64,000 bases of DNA from Rothia sp. P100 (GCF_023712425.1 NZ_JAMAYG010000004.1:124001-188000), one strand, 5' to 3'; shown: positions 43,464 through 52,782, numbered from the stretch's first letter. Program-made: numbers and translations. Notes: generated by a model not told the origin, from the letters alone.

Positions 43464-44536
43464 AATACCCCACCAATCTTGAAGCATGGGGCAAATGGCA
43501 AGCAAACTCTAAACCAGAACGCAGAGTAAAGGACTTTGCTCAGGTTTGCTTGCGGTTAGTACCCGGAAAAAACAGTAGGGTTGCCCAAGAAGCGGCTGAA
43601 CCTCAAGTCGGAATTCTGCACCTTCGCGGCTCGTCTCCACGCCTGCTGGTTGTGCTGGACTCTACTTCACCTACATCTTTAAGCTCTCTGGTGCGCCCTC
43701 TGCAGTTTGTCGACGATGTAGATATCGCGGTGTGGGCCCCGCAGGATGTCTCGGCTCAGCTGCCTGGTCAAAGTGATAAATGGCGCTGTGAACCGGCTAG
43801 CGAGATGGATCTTTGCGCACTCACAGAAGTGGTGACCGTGATGGCTCTCGGGCACTACATGGGATTTGGGGGTGCAGCATACCGGCTGACCCAGCGCACC
43901 GGCGCCCGGTTCGTGACCGTTCAGCATGGTCTGCACACTCCTTACGCCCCACCTTTGGCTCCAGGCACTCACCTCTTAGCTTTCAGCGAGGCTGATGCTC
44001 ATTTCTGGATATCGGACCGAACTGATGTTACCTATGATGTGGTGGGTTCTCAGCTCTTCTGGGATGCAGCGCAGAAGCCCAAGGTAGATATAACGGAGCT
44101 GGGGGAGCCGGTAGTCTTCCTGGGTCAAATGCACGGTGCAGAGTTGCCGCGCGCCTCCTTTGTAAGGGCCACCCTTAAGTTCGTTAAAAAACACAGGGCA
44201 GTCTATCGACCGCACCCTCAGGAGAAAGATAAACTATCAAGAGTAGTTCATGCCCTCATGAAAAAGATAGGTGTGACGATTGATGAATCTCAACAGCCTT
44301 TGAACCAGGTGAATAACCCTGTTGTTGCTATCTTTTCAACAGGCATCATTGAAGCGGCTATTCGCGGCGTGCCCTCCTGGGCTTATCACCCTGACCCCCC
44401 GGAGTGGCTCACGGAGTTTTGGGAACGTTATGGCATGAGTCAATGGGGAGATTCTCCGACACCGTCTCCTTCGCTTCCGCAGATAGAACCGGCCCGATCA
44501 ATCGCTACTATCATCACTCAACAATTGGAGAAGTAA
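43454..44536 (+). CDS. GT-B-like protein of unknown specificity, possible nonulosonic acid transferase
   Basis: No named family is certain. The 360-residue sequence has two halves: TGARFVTVQHGLHTPYAPPL (about residues 151-170) with LLAFSEADAHFW, then VVFLGQMHG, AVYRPHPQEKDKL (about 255-267) and PVVAIFSTGIIEAAIRGVPSW. An RPHP-type motif followed by a conserved ST...E-A-A-GVP is shared by TagF/CDP-glycerol transferases, KpsS-like capsule proteins and bacterial polysialyltransferases. Direct coupling to NeuA and NeuB genes (2-base gap to neuA) makes a CMP-nonulosonate transferase the most economical guess. The N-terminal 60 residues have no clear match. Confidence 0.5.
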   Translation: MGLKYPTNLEAWGKWQANSKPERRVKDFAQVCLRLVPGKNSRVAQEAAEPQVGILHLRGSSPRLLVVLDSTSPTSLSSLVRPLQFVDDVDIAVWAPQDVSAQLPGQSDKWRCEPASEMDLCALTEVVTVMALGHYMGFGGAAYRLTQRTGARFVTVQHGLHTPYAPPLAPGTHLLAFSEADAHFWISDRTDVTYDVVGSQLFWDAAQKPKVDITELGEPVVFLGQMHGAELPRASFVRATLKFVKKHRAVYRPHPQEKDKLSRVVHALMKKIGVTIDESQQPLNQVNNPVVAIFSTGIIEAAIRGVPSWAYHPDPPEWLTEFWERYGMSQWGDSPTPSPSLPQIEPARSIATIITQQLEK

Positions 44537-44538
44537 AG

Positions 44539-45258
44539 ATGCGTGTGTTGTGTGTTATTCCGGTTCGCGGCGGTTCTAAAGGCATTCCTCGCAAAAATAT
44601 CAAGCCGATTGCGGGCAAGCCGCTGGTAGCCTGGACCATTGAGCAGGCTTTAGCCGCTCAGACCGCTCTCGCGGGTGAACACACGGTTGATGTGCTGGTT
44701 TCAACCGATGACGCTGAGATAGCAGAGGTAGCTCGCGCACACGGCGCCCAGGTACCTTTCATGCGCCCCACCCACCTGGCAGAAGACACCACTGCCACCG
44801 AGCCCGTGGTTGAACACGCCATCGAGTTTTACACAGCCGCGGGTCAGCGTCCGGACGCAGTAATGCTCTTGCAAGCAACCAGCCCGGTGCGCCTGCCGGG
44901 AACCCTAGAACGCGTTATCCGTCAGTTTTCTGTCTCGGGCTCAGACTCTATGGTGGGCGTTATTCCTATTGGTCCTTTCATCTGGACTGCTACCGAACCG
45001 CCCACCGCCCAGTATGAGGTCATGGCCCGCCCCCGCCGCCAAGAACTGACCCGTGAGACCTTTCGCTACCGTGAAAACGGGTCTATGTACATCACTAAAA
45101 CCGAGCTCTACGAGACCCTACATAACCGTTTAGGCGGAGCAATTGAGCTATTTATGCTTGATGAGGTAGAGGGTGTGGACATTGACGCCATGATTGACTT
45201 CACCGTAGCTGAACATCAACTTAAACAGACTTTCTCAACAGAAGAAAACGAAGGTTAA
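44539..45258 (+). CDS. neuA: CMP-nonulosonic acid (acylneuraminate) cytidylyltransferase
   Basis: Activates a sialic-acid-like nine-carbon sugar with CTP. The opening VIPVRGGSKGIPRKNIKPIAG contains the NeuA CTP loop (about residues 5-24); VSTDDAEIAEVARAHGAQV, LLQATSPVRLPGTLE and FRYRENGSMYITKTEL follow, and an Asp-rich EVEGVDIDAMIDF closes the fold. Length of 239 residues suits single-domain NeuA/PseF/LegF. Which sugar is used (Neu5Ac, legionaminic or other) cannot be read. ATG 44539 sits behind GGAGAAGTAAAG; the frame is open upstream but overlaps the previous gene. NeuB follows with a five-base gap. Confidence 0.88.
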   Translation: MRVLCVIPVRGGSKGIPRKNIKPIAGKPLVAWTIEQALAAQTALAGEHTVDVLVSTDDAEIAEVARAHGAQVPFMRPTHLAEDTTATEPVVEHAIEFYTAAGQRPDAVMLLQATSPVRLPGTLERVIRQFSVSGSDSMVGVIPIGPFIWTATEPPTAQYEVMARPRRQELTRETFRYRENGSMYITKTELYETLHNRLGGAIELFMLDEVEGVDIDAMIDFTVAEHQLKQTFSTEENEG

Positions 45259-45263
45259 CCCCG

Positions 45264-47507
45264 ATGAATATCGAACGTAATATCACCCCCTACATCGTTT
45301 TCTCTGAGGATCCGGTATTAACCGCTCTGCAGAAGATTTCTGCCAACCAACAGCGCATTATCTTCCTGGTCAATGAGTCTGGCTACCTGCAGGGCGCCCT
45401 ATCTGACGGGGATTTCCGCCGCTGGCTCATCGCTAACCCGGCTGCCAGCCTAGAAACTTCAACCTTTGAGGTCGCCAACCTCACCCCCAAAACCGCTCCC
45501 TTCGGGGCATCCCCTGCAGAGCTCCAGGGTGAGTTCGCCCAGGGAATTTCCCTGCTACCTCTGGTCGATGAGCGTGGCCACTTGGTAGCTATTGCCGTGG
45601 ATGAGCAGAACGTTCTGCGCATTGGACGAACCGAAATCTCTGAGGACTCACCCGCTTTCATTATTGCCGAGATCGGCAATAACCATCAGGGTGACGTTGA
45701 CTTTGCCAAGCGCCTGGTTGACCTGGCCGTTGAAACCGGCGCTGATGCCGTGAAGTTCCAGCTACGAGACATGGACGCTCTCTACCGCCAGGCTGGCTCA
45801 AAAAGCGCTGGCGAGGACCTGGGCGTGCAGTACACCCTTGATCTGCTGCGTCGCTTCTCATTTAATGTTGATCAAATGTTTGAGGTCTTTGACCACGTTA
45901 AGCAACACGATATGGACATTATGTGCACCCCTTGGGACGCTCCCTCGGTACAGGCACTGGTGGACTACGGTGTGCAGGGCCTGAAGGTAGCATCTGCTGA
46001 CCTCACCAATCACGAACTTCTGCGGGATATGGCTTCTCGTGGTCTGCCCATGCTGGTTTCAACCGGTATGAGCCGTGAGGAAGAAATCCGCGAATCGGTC
46101 AACCTTTTGCGTTCAGCTGGTGCTTCCTACGCCCTGCTCCAGTGCCAGTCCACCTACCCGGCGCCCTTCAAAGACGTCAACCTGGCCTACATGGATCGCT
46201 TGGCTGAAATTGGTCAGTCACTAGTGGGTTACTCCGGCCACGAACGCGGCTACCACGTTCCCATTGCGGCTGTTGCCCGCGGCGCAAAAATCATTGAAAA
46301 GCACTTCACCACCGATAAAACCCTGGAAGGCAACGATCACACTGTCTCGTTGCTACCTGAAGAGTTCAAGGCTATGGTGACCCAGATTCGTGAAGTTGAA
46401 GAGTCCATTGGCACCGCAGCACCACGCGAGGTTTCTACCGGTGAGCTGATGAACCGCGTCAACCTGGCCAAATCGCTGGTAGCTACCCGCACCATCGCTC
46501 AGGGCGAGGTGGTCTCAGAAGCCGATGTTGAGGTTAAATCACCCGGCCGCGGTCTGCAGCCCAACTACCTGCCTCAGCTGGTGGGCCGCACCATGCAGCG
46601 TGAGGTTGAGGTTGGTAGCTTCTTCTTCGAAGGAGATCTTAAAGATGATCTGGTTACCCGCCGAGATTTCAAGTTCGACCGTCCTTGGGGTCTGCCGGTT
46701 CGTTACCATGACTACAAGCCTCTGATTGAGGACGCCAAGCCTGACTTCCTGGAATTCCATTTCAGCTACAAGGACCTCGAAATCAATATCGATGATGTCT
46801 TTGACCGCAAGTTGGGCATGTCCTTCACCACCCACCTGCCCGACCTCTTCGCAGGTGACTTCTTGGTAGACCTGGCATCCCGTGACCAAGATATCTGGGA
46901 ACGCTCCATAGCTGAAGTTCAGCGCACTATCGACATCACCCGCGATCTGACCCGCTACTTCACCCTGGATAATGACCCCATCATGGTGGTCACTATGGGC
47001 GGCTTCACCAAGGACGGCCACATCGCACCGGCAGCCCGCGTTGATAAGTATGAGCGCATCGGTGAAGCGCTGAAGCACCTTAATACCTCAGGTGTGCGTC
47101 TTTCGGCTCAGACCCTGCCCCCTTACCCCTGGCTCATGGGTGGGCAACAGTTCCACAACCTCTTCCTTGACCCTAAAGACACCGCTGACTTCTCAGACAC
47201 CTACGACACCGAGCTCTGCTTGGATATCTCCCACACCATGCTGGCCGCTAACTTCCTTAAGATGCCGCTGAGTGAAGCTGTTGAGCTTCTAGCGCCGCGC
47301 TCTAACCACCTGCACCTAGTGGACGGCGTTGGCGTGGACGGCGAAGGCGTACAGGTCGGTGAAGGTGACGTGGACTGGGCAGCCCTGGGCAAGCAACTGC
47401 GAGAACTCAACCCCACCGCTTCCTTTATTCCCGAAATCTGGCAGGGGCACGTTAACAACGGTGAGGGATTCTTCACCGCACTAGATCGGTTGGAAAAGTG
47501 GCTGTAA
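45264..47507 (+). CDS. Three-part nonulosonic acid synthase (CBS pair, NeuB, SAF, xylose-isomerase-like barrel)
   Basis: Residues 1-122 form a CBS-domain pair (RIIFLVNESGYLQGALSDGD). Residues 130-365 are a NeuB barrel with FIIAEIGNNHQGD, ADAVKFQ (about 160-166), TPWDAPSVQAL and VGYSGHERG, then EKHFTTDKTLEGNDH. Residues 400-465 are the SAF/antifreeze-like domain (SLVATRTIAQGEVVSEADV). From about 475 to 747 lies a xylose-isomerase-like TIM barrel (EFHFSYKDLEIN, LCLDISHTMLAANF, HLHLVDG, FIPEIWQGH). NeuB condenses phosphoenolpyruvate with a six-carbon amino sugar. CBS domains suggest nucleotide sensing; the last barrel may supply an isomerase or epimerase step. Normal NeuB is about 340 residues. 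Confidence 0.85.
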   Translation: MNIERNITPYIVFSEDPVLTALQKISANQQRIIFLVNESGYLQGALSDGDFRRWLIANPAASLETSTFEVANLTPKTAPFGASPAELQGEFAQGISLLPLVDERGHLVAIAVDEQNVLRIGRTEISEDSPAFIIAEIGNNHQGDVDFAKRLVDLAVETGADAVKFQLRDMDALYRQAGSKSAGEDLGVQYTLDLLRRFSFNVDQMFEVFDHVKQHDMDIMCTPWDAPSVQALVDYGVQGLKVASADLTNHELLRDMASRGLPMLVSTGMSREEEIRESVNLLRSAGASYALLQCQSTYPAPFKDVNLAYMDRLAEIGQSLVGYSGHERGYHVPIAAVARGAKIIEKHFTTDKTLEGNDHTVSLLPEEFKAMVTQIREVEESIGTAAPREVSTGELMNRVNLAKSLVATRTIAQGEVVSEADVEVKSPGRGLQPNYLPQLVGRTMQREVEVGSFFFEGDLKDDLVTRRDFKFDRPWGLPVRYHDYKPLIEDAKPDFLEFHFSYKDLEINIDDVFDRKLGMSFTTHLPDLFAGDFLVDLASRDQDIWERSIAEVQRTIDITRDLTRYFTLDNDPIMVVTMGGFTKDGHIAPAARVDKYERIGEALKHLNTSGVRLSAQTLPPYPWLMGGQQFHNLFLDPKDTADFSDTYDTELCLDISHTMLAANFLKMPLSEAVELLAPRSNHLHLVDGVGVDGEGVQVGEGDVDWAALGKQLRELNPTASFIPEIWQGHVNNGEGFFTALDRLEKWL

Positions 47508-48643
47508 GCCATTCTTTACCGGTGGCGCTCCACTGTGTACCGGTCCCAGGCTTTGGTGGCGTAGCTCGGCATATCAGCGATATCGCTGAAGCCGGGCTAC
47601 CCGGTTACCGCCTGGTGGTGCTCTGCCCGCCAGGTGCACTTTCTGCTCGGCTTAAGGAACTAGGTGCTGAGGTGCTGGAAGCAAACTTTGGCACAGACGC
47701 TGGGCTCAGGGTGTCTTTACGCACCCTCACCAGCATCATCGAAAACCTACAGCCGGCTATCGTTCATAGTCACTTAGCCTACGCCGATGTAGTGGCAGCT
47801 ATCGCCGTCAACCGGCTCAAAGCGCGCAGGGTGTTGCACCGCTCCACCCATCTCCCACAGCTCTTTACCACCGAGCACGGTATCGCCGGAGACGACACCG
47901 TGTACCACGGCTCATCCTGGCGCTCACGTCTCATGCAGACGGTCCACCGGGCCCGGCTCTGGGGCACAGATGGGGCACTCGCTGTTTCACAGTCCACCGC
48001 TGATCAGATGAGGCGTCAATGGGGCGCTCGCAAGGTGGGCGTGCTGACTAACGGTATTGACCTTTTGGGTATACCTCAGGCAGTTGCGTCGCAGCGAGTT
48101 GTCCCTGATTCCCACCAGCTGAGGGTGCTTTCGCTCTCCCGTTTAGCTCCTGAAAAAGGGCTGGATGTTCTGATTGATGCCTTCGCTCTGCTGCAGCAAC
48201 AGGTACCGGGTGCATCCCTGGAGATAGCGGGTGAAGGTGAGCTTTTACCCCAACTTCAGCAGCAGATTAAAAAGCTCGGACTTGAAGAGTCGGTGAGTTT
48301 CCCCGGTTTTGTTGATTCTCTAGCTGCTATGGGCCGCTCTGATGTTTTGGTTCAGCTTTCGGTGTGGGAGAACTGCTCCTACACCCTGCTGGATGCCAAG
48401 GCCGCTGGTCTAAAGGTGATAGCAACAGCGGTTGGCGGTAACCCTGAAATTCTCTCGGGTGCAGAGATGGTTCCATCACTGAGGCAGATGAACCGCGATG
48501 TAGCTGCAGCGCTGGTTGCCAAGAAGGTACGAGAAGCACAAGATCTACCTAACACAACCTTCGAATGGACTACTACGGAACAGATGGCCAGCCACTTGGC
48601 TGATTACTACGGGGAGGGGGCAAGATGTCTATCATCGGAATAA
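47498..48643 (+). CDS. Glycosyltransferase family 4
   Basis: 381 residues, GT-B fold: GFGGVARHISDIAEAGL in the acceptor domain, then LRVLSLSRLAPEKGLDVLID (about residues 208-227), EIAGEGELLPQL, VSFPGFVDSL, and a donor-site segment VWENCSYTLLDAKAAGLKVIAT, in which Asp-Ala-Lys-Ala replaces the usual EAMA Glu region. The start is GTG 47498, overlapping the NeuB stop by ten bases; there is no strong ribosome-binding site, so translational coupling is likely. The stop overlaps the Wzy-like gene by 19 bases. Confidence 0.8.
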   Translation: MAVSHSLPVALHCVPVPGFGGVARHISDIAEAGLPGYRLVVLCPPGALSARLKELGAEVLEANFGTDAGLRVSLRTLTSIIENLQPAIVHSHLAYADVVAAIAVNRLKARRVLHRSTHLPQLFTTEHGIAGDDTVYHGSSWRSRLMQTVHRARLWGTDGALAVSQSTADQMRRQWGARKVGVLTNGIDLLGIPQAVASQRVVPDSHQLRVLSLSRLAPEKGLDVLIDAFALLQQQVPGASLEIAGEGELLPQLQQQIKKLGLEESVSFPGFVDSLAAMGRSDVLVQLSVWENCSYTLLDAKAAGLKVIATAVGGNPEILSGAEMVPSLRQMNRDVAAALVAKKVREAQDLPNTTFEWTTTEQMASHLADYYGEGARCLSSE

Positions 48644-49872
48644 GCGATGAAGGAAAACTGACCCTGAGGCAGAAAACCATGGGGCAGCAGGTCAAAGATT
48701 GGGGCCAGCGCGCCAAGGTTGAGGTCTCCCAGGTTCGTATTCCTGAGTTTCTGCTTTTCGCGTCCCTGATTTACGGGCAACCTGTACCGGGTGTGGGCCT
48801 ACCCTTTAACCAACTCATGGTCTTTATCATTGTGCTTTACGCAATGACCCACAAACCGCTTTTCTCATTAGGTAAATGGTCCCGTCTCTTTATTCTGTTC
48901 GGCGCTATATTGAGCTATATTGCCATCGTCTCCGCGTTCGCTGACCCCAGCGATTACGCAGCGGACTGGACGAGGCGGTGGCTGCGCCTTGCTGCAACAA
49001 CCCTTCTGATTTACGTTATAGCGGTGGGCCAAATTCACCTGCGGTCAGCGATTTTAGGCTACTCTGCAGCGCTGGTCGTTAACGCGGCGCTCTTCTTTGC
49101 AGGGATAGCCCCTGACACCTACGGCGGTTATCTGACAGGTTATCTGGGCGATAAGAACTATGCTGGTCTGGTTCATGTTCTCTTCGGGTTGCTGATTATG
49201 ACGGCTTTTACTAAACGGTGGCAGCAGGTCACGGTTTTCTTGATTTCCTGCGGTCTGTTATGGACCACAGGTTCCCGTACGTCCTTAGGTGCATTGGTTT
49301 TTGCATATCTTTGGATTCTTATTGCTCCTCGTCTGGTGCCACTTGCTAAGGTGGCTCTGATGGGCGCTTTCTGGTGGCTCCTTGGCTTTTTAACGGAAGA
49401 TTACTCGCAGGCAGAAGTTTTTGGCGATCGAGCGGGAACCGACGAACTACGGTCACGTATTGATGCTATGTCATGGGCCAAGGTGCAGGATACCGGCTTC
49501 TTCGGTCAGGGACTGGGCGAGGCGTATGTCTACGATGTGGCTGATGAACGTACCTGGTTCTTTCACAACTCCTACTGGTCAGCTTTTGTCGAAGGCGGTT
49601 GGCCTTGGGCTATAGCCCTGGTTGCTATTACCCTTTTTGTTGCTGTGCGCCCCCTGAGCAAGAACCCGGGCTGGAATAAATACCAAGTTATTGCACAGGG
49701 CCTAGGTATTGCGTCGTTGGTCTGTGCCCTGCGCTTGGGTGAGGTCTTCTATACACTTCCTTGGGCTATCGTAATGGGCTACGTCTTGCGTGCTTGGGTG
49801 ATTAGTCTACCGAGCAATGAAAAGGTTCCCCTGTTCGGGTACGACAAAGAGATAGTGGATGTTAAACGATGA
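48625..49872 (+). CDS. O-antigen ligase/Wzy-like polysaccharide polymerase
   Basis: About ten hydrophobic segments with a large external loop (about residues 255-300) containing FGDRAGTDELRSRIDAMSWA and FFGQGLGEAYVYD, followed by TWFFHNSYWSAFVEGGWPW. The GSRTSLGALVFA motif and the HN(S)xW loop are typical of the Wzy_C/O-antigen ligase superfamily. It would polymerise lipid-linked repeat units at the outer membrane leaflet, or ligate them. ATG 48625 follows GGGGAGGGGG. The stop overlaps the next GT2 gene (ATGA). Confidence 0.82.
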   Translation: MSIIGISDEGKLTLRQKTMGQQVKDWGQRAKVEVSQVRIPEFLLFASLIYGQPVPGVGLPFNQLMVFIIVLYAMTHKPLFSLGKWSRLFILFGAILSYIAIVSAFADPSDYAADWTRRWLRLAATTLLIYVIAVGQIHLRSAILGYSAALVVNAALFFAGIAPDTYGGYLTGYLGDKNYAGLVHVLFGLLIMTAFTKRWQQVTVFLISCGLLWTTGSRTSLGALVFAYLWILIAPRLVPLAKVALMGAFWWLLGFLTEDYSQAEVFGDRAGTDELRSRIDAMSWAKVQDTGFFGQGLGEAYVYDVADERTWFFHNSYWSAFVEGGWPWAIALVAITLFVAVRPLSKNPGWNKYQVIAQGLGIASLVCALRLGEVFYTLPWAIVMGYVLRAWVISLPSNEKVPLFGYDKEIVDVKR

Positions 49873-50786
49873 GTAGTCCATTGCAGGCCTCGGTTATTAT
49901 CTGCGTCAAAAATGGTCAGGATTTCTTGAGGAGGCAGCTCGATGCTGTGACAGCCCAAGTCACAAACCCTAGAATCAGCTATGAGATTATTGTGGTTGAT
50001 AACGGGTCAACTGACGGAACCCCGCAGGTGATTCAAGAGTGGCTAAAGACAGTTAGAGCGAACGGTCTCGTCAGAACTTTCTCTCAGCCTCATCTAAAGG
50101 GGATTCCCACTGTAAGAAACTTCGCAGCGCAACAGGCTGAAGGGAATCTCTTGCTTTTTTGTGATGCTGATGATGAGGTGTCAGATTCTTGGGTTCAAGC
50201 CTATATTGACAGACTAAACGGGCAAGAAGCACTTGCTGGTGGTTTGATAGAAGCTTATGATTCTGCAGGGGCAGCTCATCCGGGCCTTTTCCCTCACAGT
50301 CTTATACAGACGACATATTTACCGCATGTTGGTAACTGCAATTGTGCAGTAAGTCGATCTATCTTTTTCGCTGTGGGTGGCTATGACCAATCATTACCTA
50401 CCTATGGTTTTGAAGACGTTGATTTCTCATGGCGGGTGCAAGAGGCCGGTTTCCCCATTATCTTCGTTGAAGAAGCCCATATACGGTTTCAAATGAGCGG
50501 TTCTACTGCGTCCTTTAGAAAGAAATTCCTTTTGGGAAAGGGGAGGGTCCTGATGGCCCGTCGGTACCCTAGCTATGATTCTGAAACCTATAGTGTCGGT
50601 TATTGCACCAAAAAAATCATCAGAGTTGCTTCTGAAATTATCCACAAATTTCGTAAAGAAAGAACCTTTAACCGGCGTGAGCTATCAGTTCTAGTAGCGA
50701 GCTTCGGTAATCTATACGGTGCTCTTTTCTATTCAGGCAAGAACAGACAACCCGCCCGTGAACTTCTACCACTTTCTGAGGTATAG
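49869..50786 (+). CDS. Glycosyltransferase family 2
   Basis: 305 residues, GT-A fold. ASVIICVKNGQDFLRRQLDA opens the domain; IIVVDNGSTDGTPQ, LLFCDADDEVSDSW and GGYDQSLPTYGFEDVDFSWR complete the donor and metal sites. The layout is the same as the GT2 genes at 14613 and 31760. The DNA near the 3' end is more AT-rich than the Wzy gene. It overlaps the Wzy-like gene by four bases and is followed two bases later by a GT4 gene, so it is in the same transcript. Confidence 0.85.
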   Translation: MSSPLQASVIICVKNGQDFLRRQLDAVTAQVTNPRISYEIIVVDNGSTDGTPQVIQEWLKTVRANGLVRTFSQPHLKGIPTVRNFAAQQAEGNLLLFCDADDEVSDSWVQAYIDRLNGQEALAGGLIEAYDSAGAAHPGLFPHSLIQTTYLPHVGNCNCAVSRSIFFAVGGYDQSLPTYGFEDVDFSWRVQEAGFPIIFVEEAHIRFQMSGSTASFRKKFLLGKGRVLMARRYPSYDSETYSVGYCTKKIIRVASEIIHKFRKERTFNRRELSVLVASFGNLYGALFYSGKNRQPARELLPLSEV

Positions 50787-50788
50787 CT

Positions 50789-51826
50789 GTGGATATTGTT
50801 ATTGCTACTAATAATGGTGATATGGGGGGCGGCGAGGTCATGCTACTCAACATCGCCAGAGCGCTCCGTACTCTGGGCCATAAAGTGACCGTTGTTGGCC
50901 CCGCCCAACCTGATGAGCTACTTGACGCTGCACGAGATGAAGGCTTTACCACCCTTGCCTTACCGGCAACAGACCGCAAGACTTACATGGCTCAGTTACG
51001 AGCATGGCGCGCTCGTAACCGTAATGCTTTGCTGTGGTGTAATGGACTGGTGCCTTCACTTGCCACGGCGGGCGATAAAAACCGAATTGTTCACCTCCAC
51101 CAGCTCCCCGCCGGTTCCCAAAAGGTAGCTTACCGGTTGGCAAAAAAAGGAGCCCGCGCCGTCCTAGTACCCAGTCACTTCATGGCGTCTCACATTAAAA
51201 ATGCAACCGTTCTAGAAAACTGGGTTACGGGAGCATCCCAGCCACTAGCGAGGGCGGTACCTGCTTCACGGATTCGAGTGGGCTTTCTAGGGCGTCCCTC
51301 TTTGATCAAGGGGACTCACACCTTGAGTGTTGCCCTTACTTCCCTTAACTCAGCAGGCGGCTATACCTATCAGCTTGTCATCGGAGGGACCGCTAAATTT
51401 GTTGACAGTACTAGCCAGGATCAAGTTAAGCAATCCCTGGAAGAGCTTGGCAATCACGTAGAGCTATTGGGATGGGTTACCCCAGAGGAGCTTTTCGCTC
51501 AGACCGATGTGCTGGTTGTTCCATCTGAGGTTGAAGAATCTTTTGGGCTGGTGGCTGCAGAGGCTATGAGCGCCCGTCAACCCCTGATTATCTCTAATGC
51601 AGGTGCTTTGCCAGAGGTCTTGGGCGAGGGCTACCCCTGGATTTTCCGTCAAGCAGATAGTGATCATCTTGCTGCTGTGCTGGGTTCTATAACAGAGCAG
51701 CTGATCACCGGTGATGAGAAGCTAGAGGAGATTCTCTCCCAGAATTACTGGCGTTGGCAAGAGAACTATTCACCTGATGCTGGCAAAGAACGCATTAGGC
51801 GCCTACTGCAAGATTTTGAAGGGTAA
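50789..51826 (+). CDS. Glycosyltransferase family 4
   Basis: 345 residues, GT-B fold: IVIATNNGDMGGGEVMLLNI (residues 2-21) at the start, IRVGFLGRPSLIKGTHTLSV, VELLGWVTPEELFAQTDVLV, and PSEVEESFGLVAAEAMSARQ with the EX7E motif Glu residues of retaining GT4 enzymes. The acceptor is unknown. GTG 50789 is two bases after the previous stop, with little ribosome-binding sequence, so translation probably reinitiates. Confidence 0.83.
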   Translation: MDIVIATNNGDMGGGEVMLLNIARALRTLGHKVTVVGPAQPDELLDAARDEGFTTLALPATDRKTYMAQLRAWRARNRNALLWCNGLVPSLATAGDKNRIVHLHQLPAGSQKVAYRLAKKGARAVLVPSHFMASHIKNATVLENWVTGASQPLARAVPASRIRVGFLGRPSLIKGTHTLSVALTSLNSAGGYTYQLVIGGTAKFVDSTSQDQVKQSLEELGNHVELLGWVTPEELFAQTDVLVVPSEVEESFGLVAAEAMSARQPLIISNAGALPEVLGEGYPWIFRQADSDHLAAVLGSITEQLITGDEKLEEILSQNYWRWQENYSPDAGKERIRRLLQDFEG

Positions 51827-51833
51827 CCCCTCC

Positions 51834-52778
51834 ATGAGCACATATTCAGCTGCCGTCATTATTCCTACACGTGGCGGAGCCTCAAAACTTCACTACCCTC
51901 TGGACGCTCTTGAACAGCAAACAGAGAAAGACTTTCAGGTCATCGTTGTGATTGATGGCGATATCGATGATTCAGCTTCGGTAGTGCAAAGATACATCGA
52001 GCGTTCTACCCTGAATCTCTCTATAATTGTCTTTGATGAAAACCGGGGTCGAGTTGCAGCTCTAAACGCTGGTCACAACGATGCTGATGCTGATGTGCTG
52101 ATTCGCTGTGATGATGACTTGCAACCAGCACCCGACTACATAGCGCAACACCTTTCACACCACCGTGGAGAGAAGGAGGTCGGTGTCATTGGTATCTATA
52201 AGAATGTACTGCCCGACACGCCCTACGCCAGGTTTTATGGACGATACCGCGATGAAAAGTTTAGGCAAGATGCTTATTCGTGCCCCTCAAGCCGCCAGTG
52301 GATGTACTGGGCTGGGAACGTCTCTATGTCCCGCAACCTCTTCCAACAGCTAGGAGGTTATGATGAACGCTACCGTCTATACGGATGGGAAGACGTTGAT
52401 ATGGGGTATCGGCTCTACCAGGCAGGCGCAAAAATTGTGATCGATCCCCATCTAGCTACCCATCATTATGTGGCGGCAACAACTACTGCTAGCCGAGCTA
52501 AGCGAGCTCTTTACTCAGGGGCTGCGCGGAACATCTTTGTCGACCAGCATGGGAGCACTGCTCTGGGATCACCCAAACCTACGGGGGTATGGGGGCTGGC
52601 TGTAAGGTCAATTGCTAAACTTTCCACGGAAACTAATGTAAAGTATGTGGGAAATGCCATTGATACCGTTGCTGATAAGATCCCTCCGCGATTGGCTGAA
52701 AAACTGATTTCCTTGATTGTTGAGTCAGCTAGTTATGCAGGGATTACCCACCCTCAACGCGCACAGAAGAACTTCTAA
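51834..52778 (+). CDS. Glycosyltransferase family 2 with C-terminal galactosyltransferase-like segment
   Basis: 314 residues from ATG 51834. AVIIPTRGGASKLHYPLDAL and VVIDGDIDDSA begin the GT-A fold. LIRCDDDLQPAPDYI supplies the DxD-like metal site. Later WAGNVSMSRNLFQQLGGYDE and YGWEDVDMGYRLYQAGA match the Glyco_transf_7C block seen in galactosyl- and chondroitin-type GT2 enzymes. The frame is open to 51777, overlapping the previous gene, but ATG 51834 lies at the right distance from its stop and begins the domain. Confidence 0.83.
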   Translation: MSTYSAAVIIPTRGGASKLHYPLDALEQQTEKDFQVIVVIDGDIDDSASVVQRYIERSTLNLSIIVFDENRGRVAALNAGHNDADADVLIRCDDDLQPAPDYIAQHLSHHRGEKEVGVIGIYKNVLPDTPYARFYGRYRDEKFRQDAYSCPSSRQWMYWAGNVSMSRNLFQQLGGYDERYRLYGWEDVDMGYRLYQAGAKIVIDPHLATHHYVAATTTASRAKRALYSGAARNIFVDQHGSTALGSPKPTGVWGLAVRSIAKLSTETNVKYVGNAIDTVADKIPPRLAEKLISLIVESASYAGITHPQRAQKNF

Positions 52779-52782
52779 TCGA

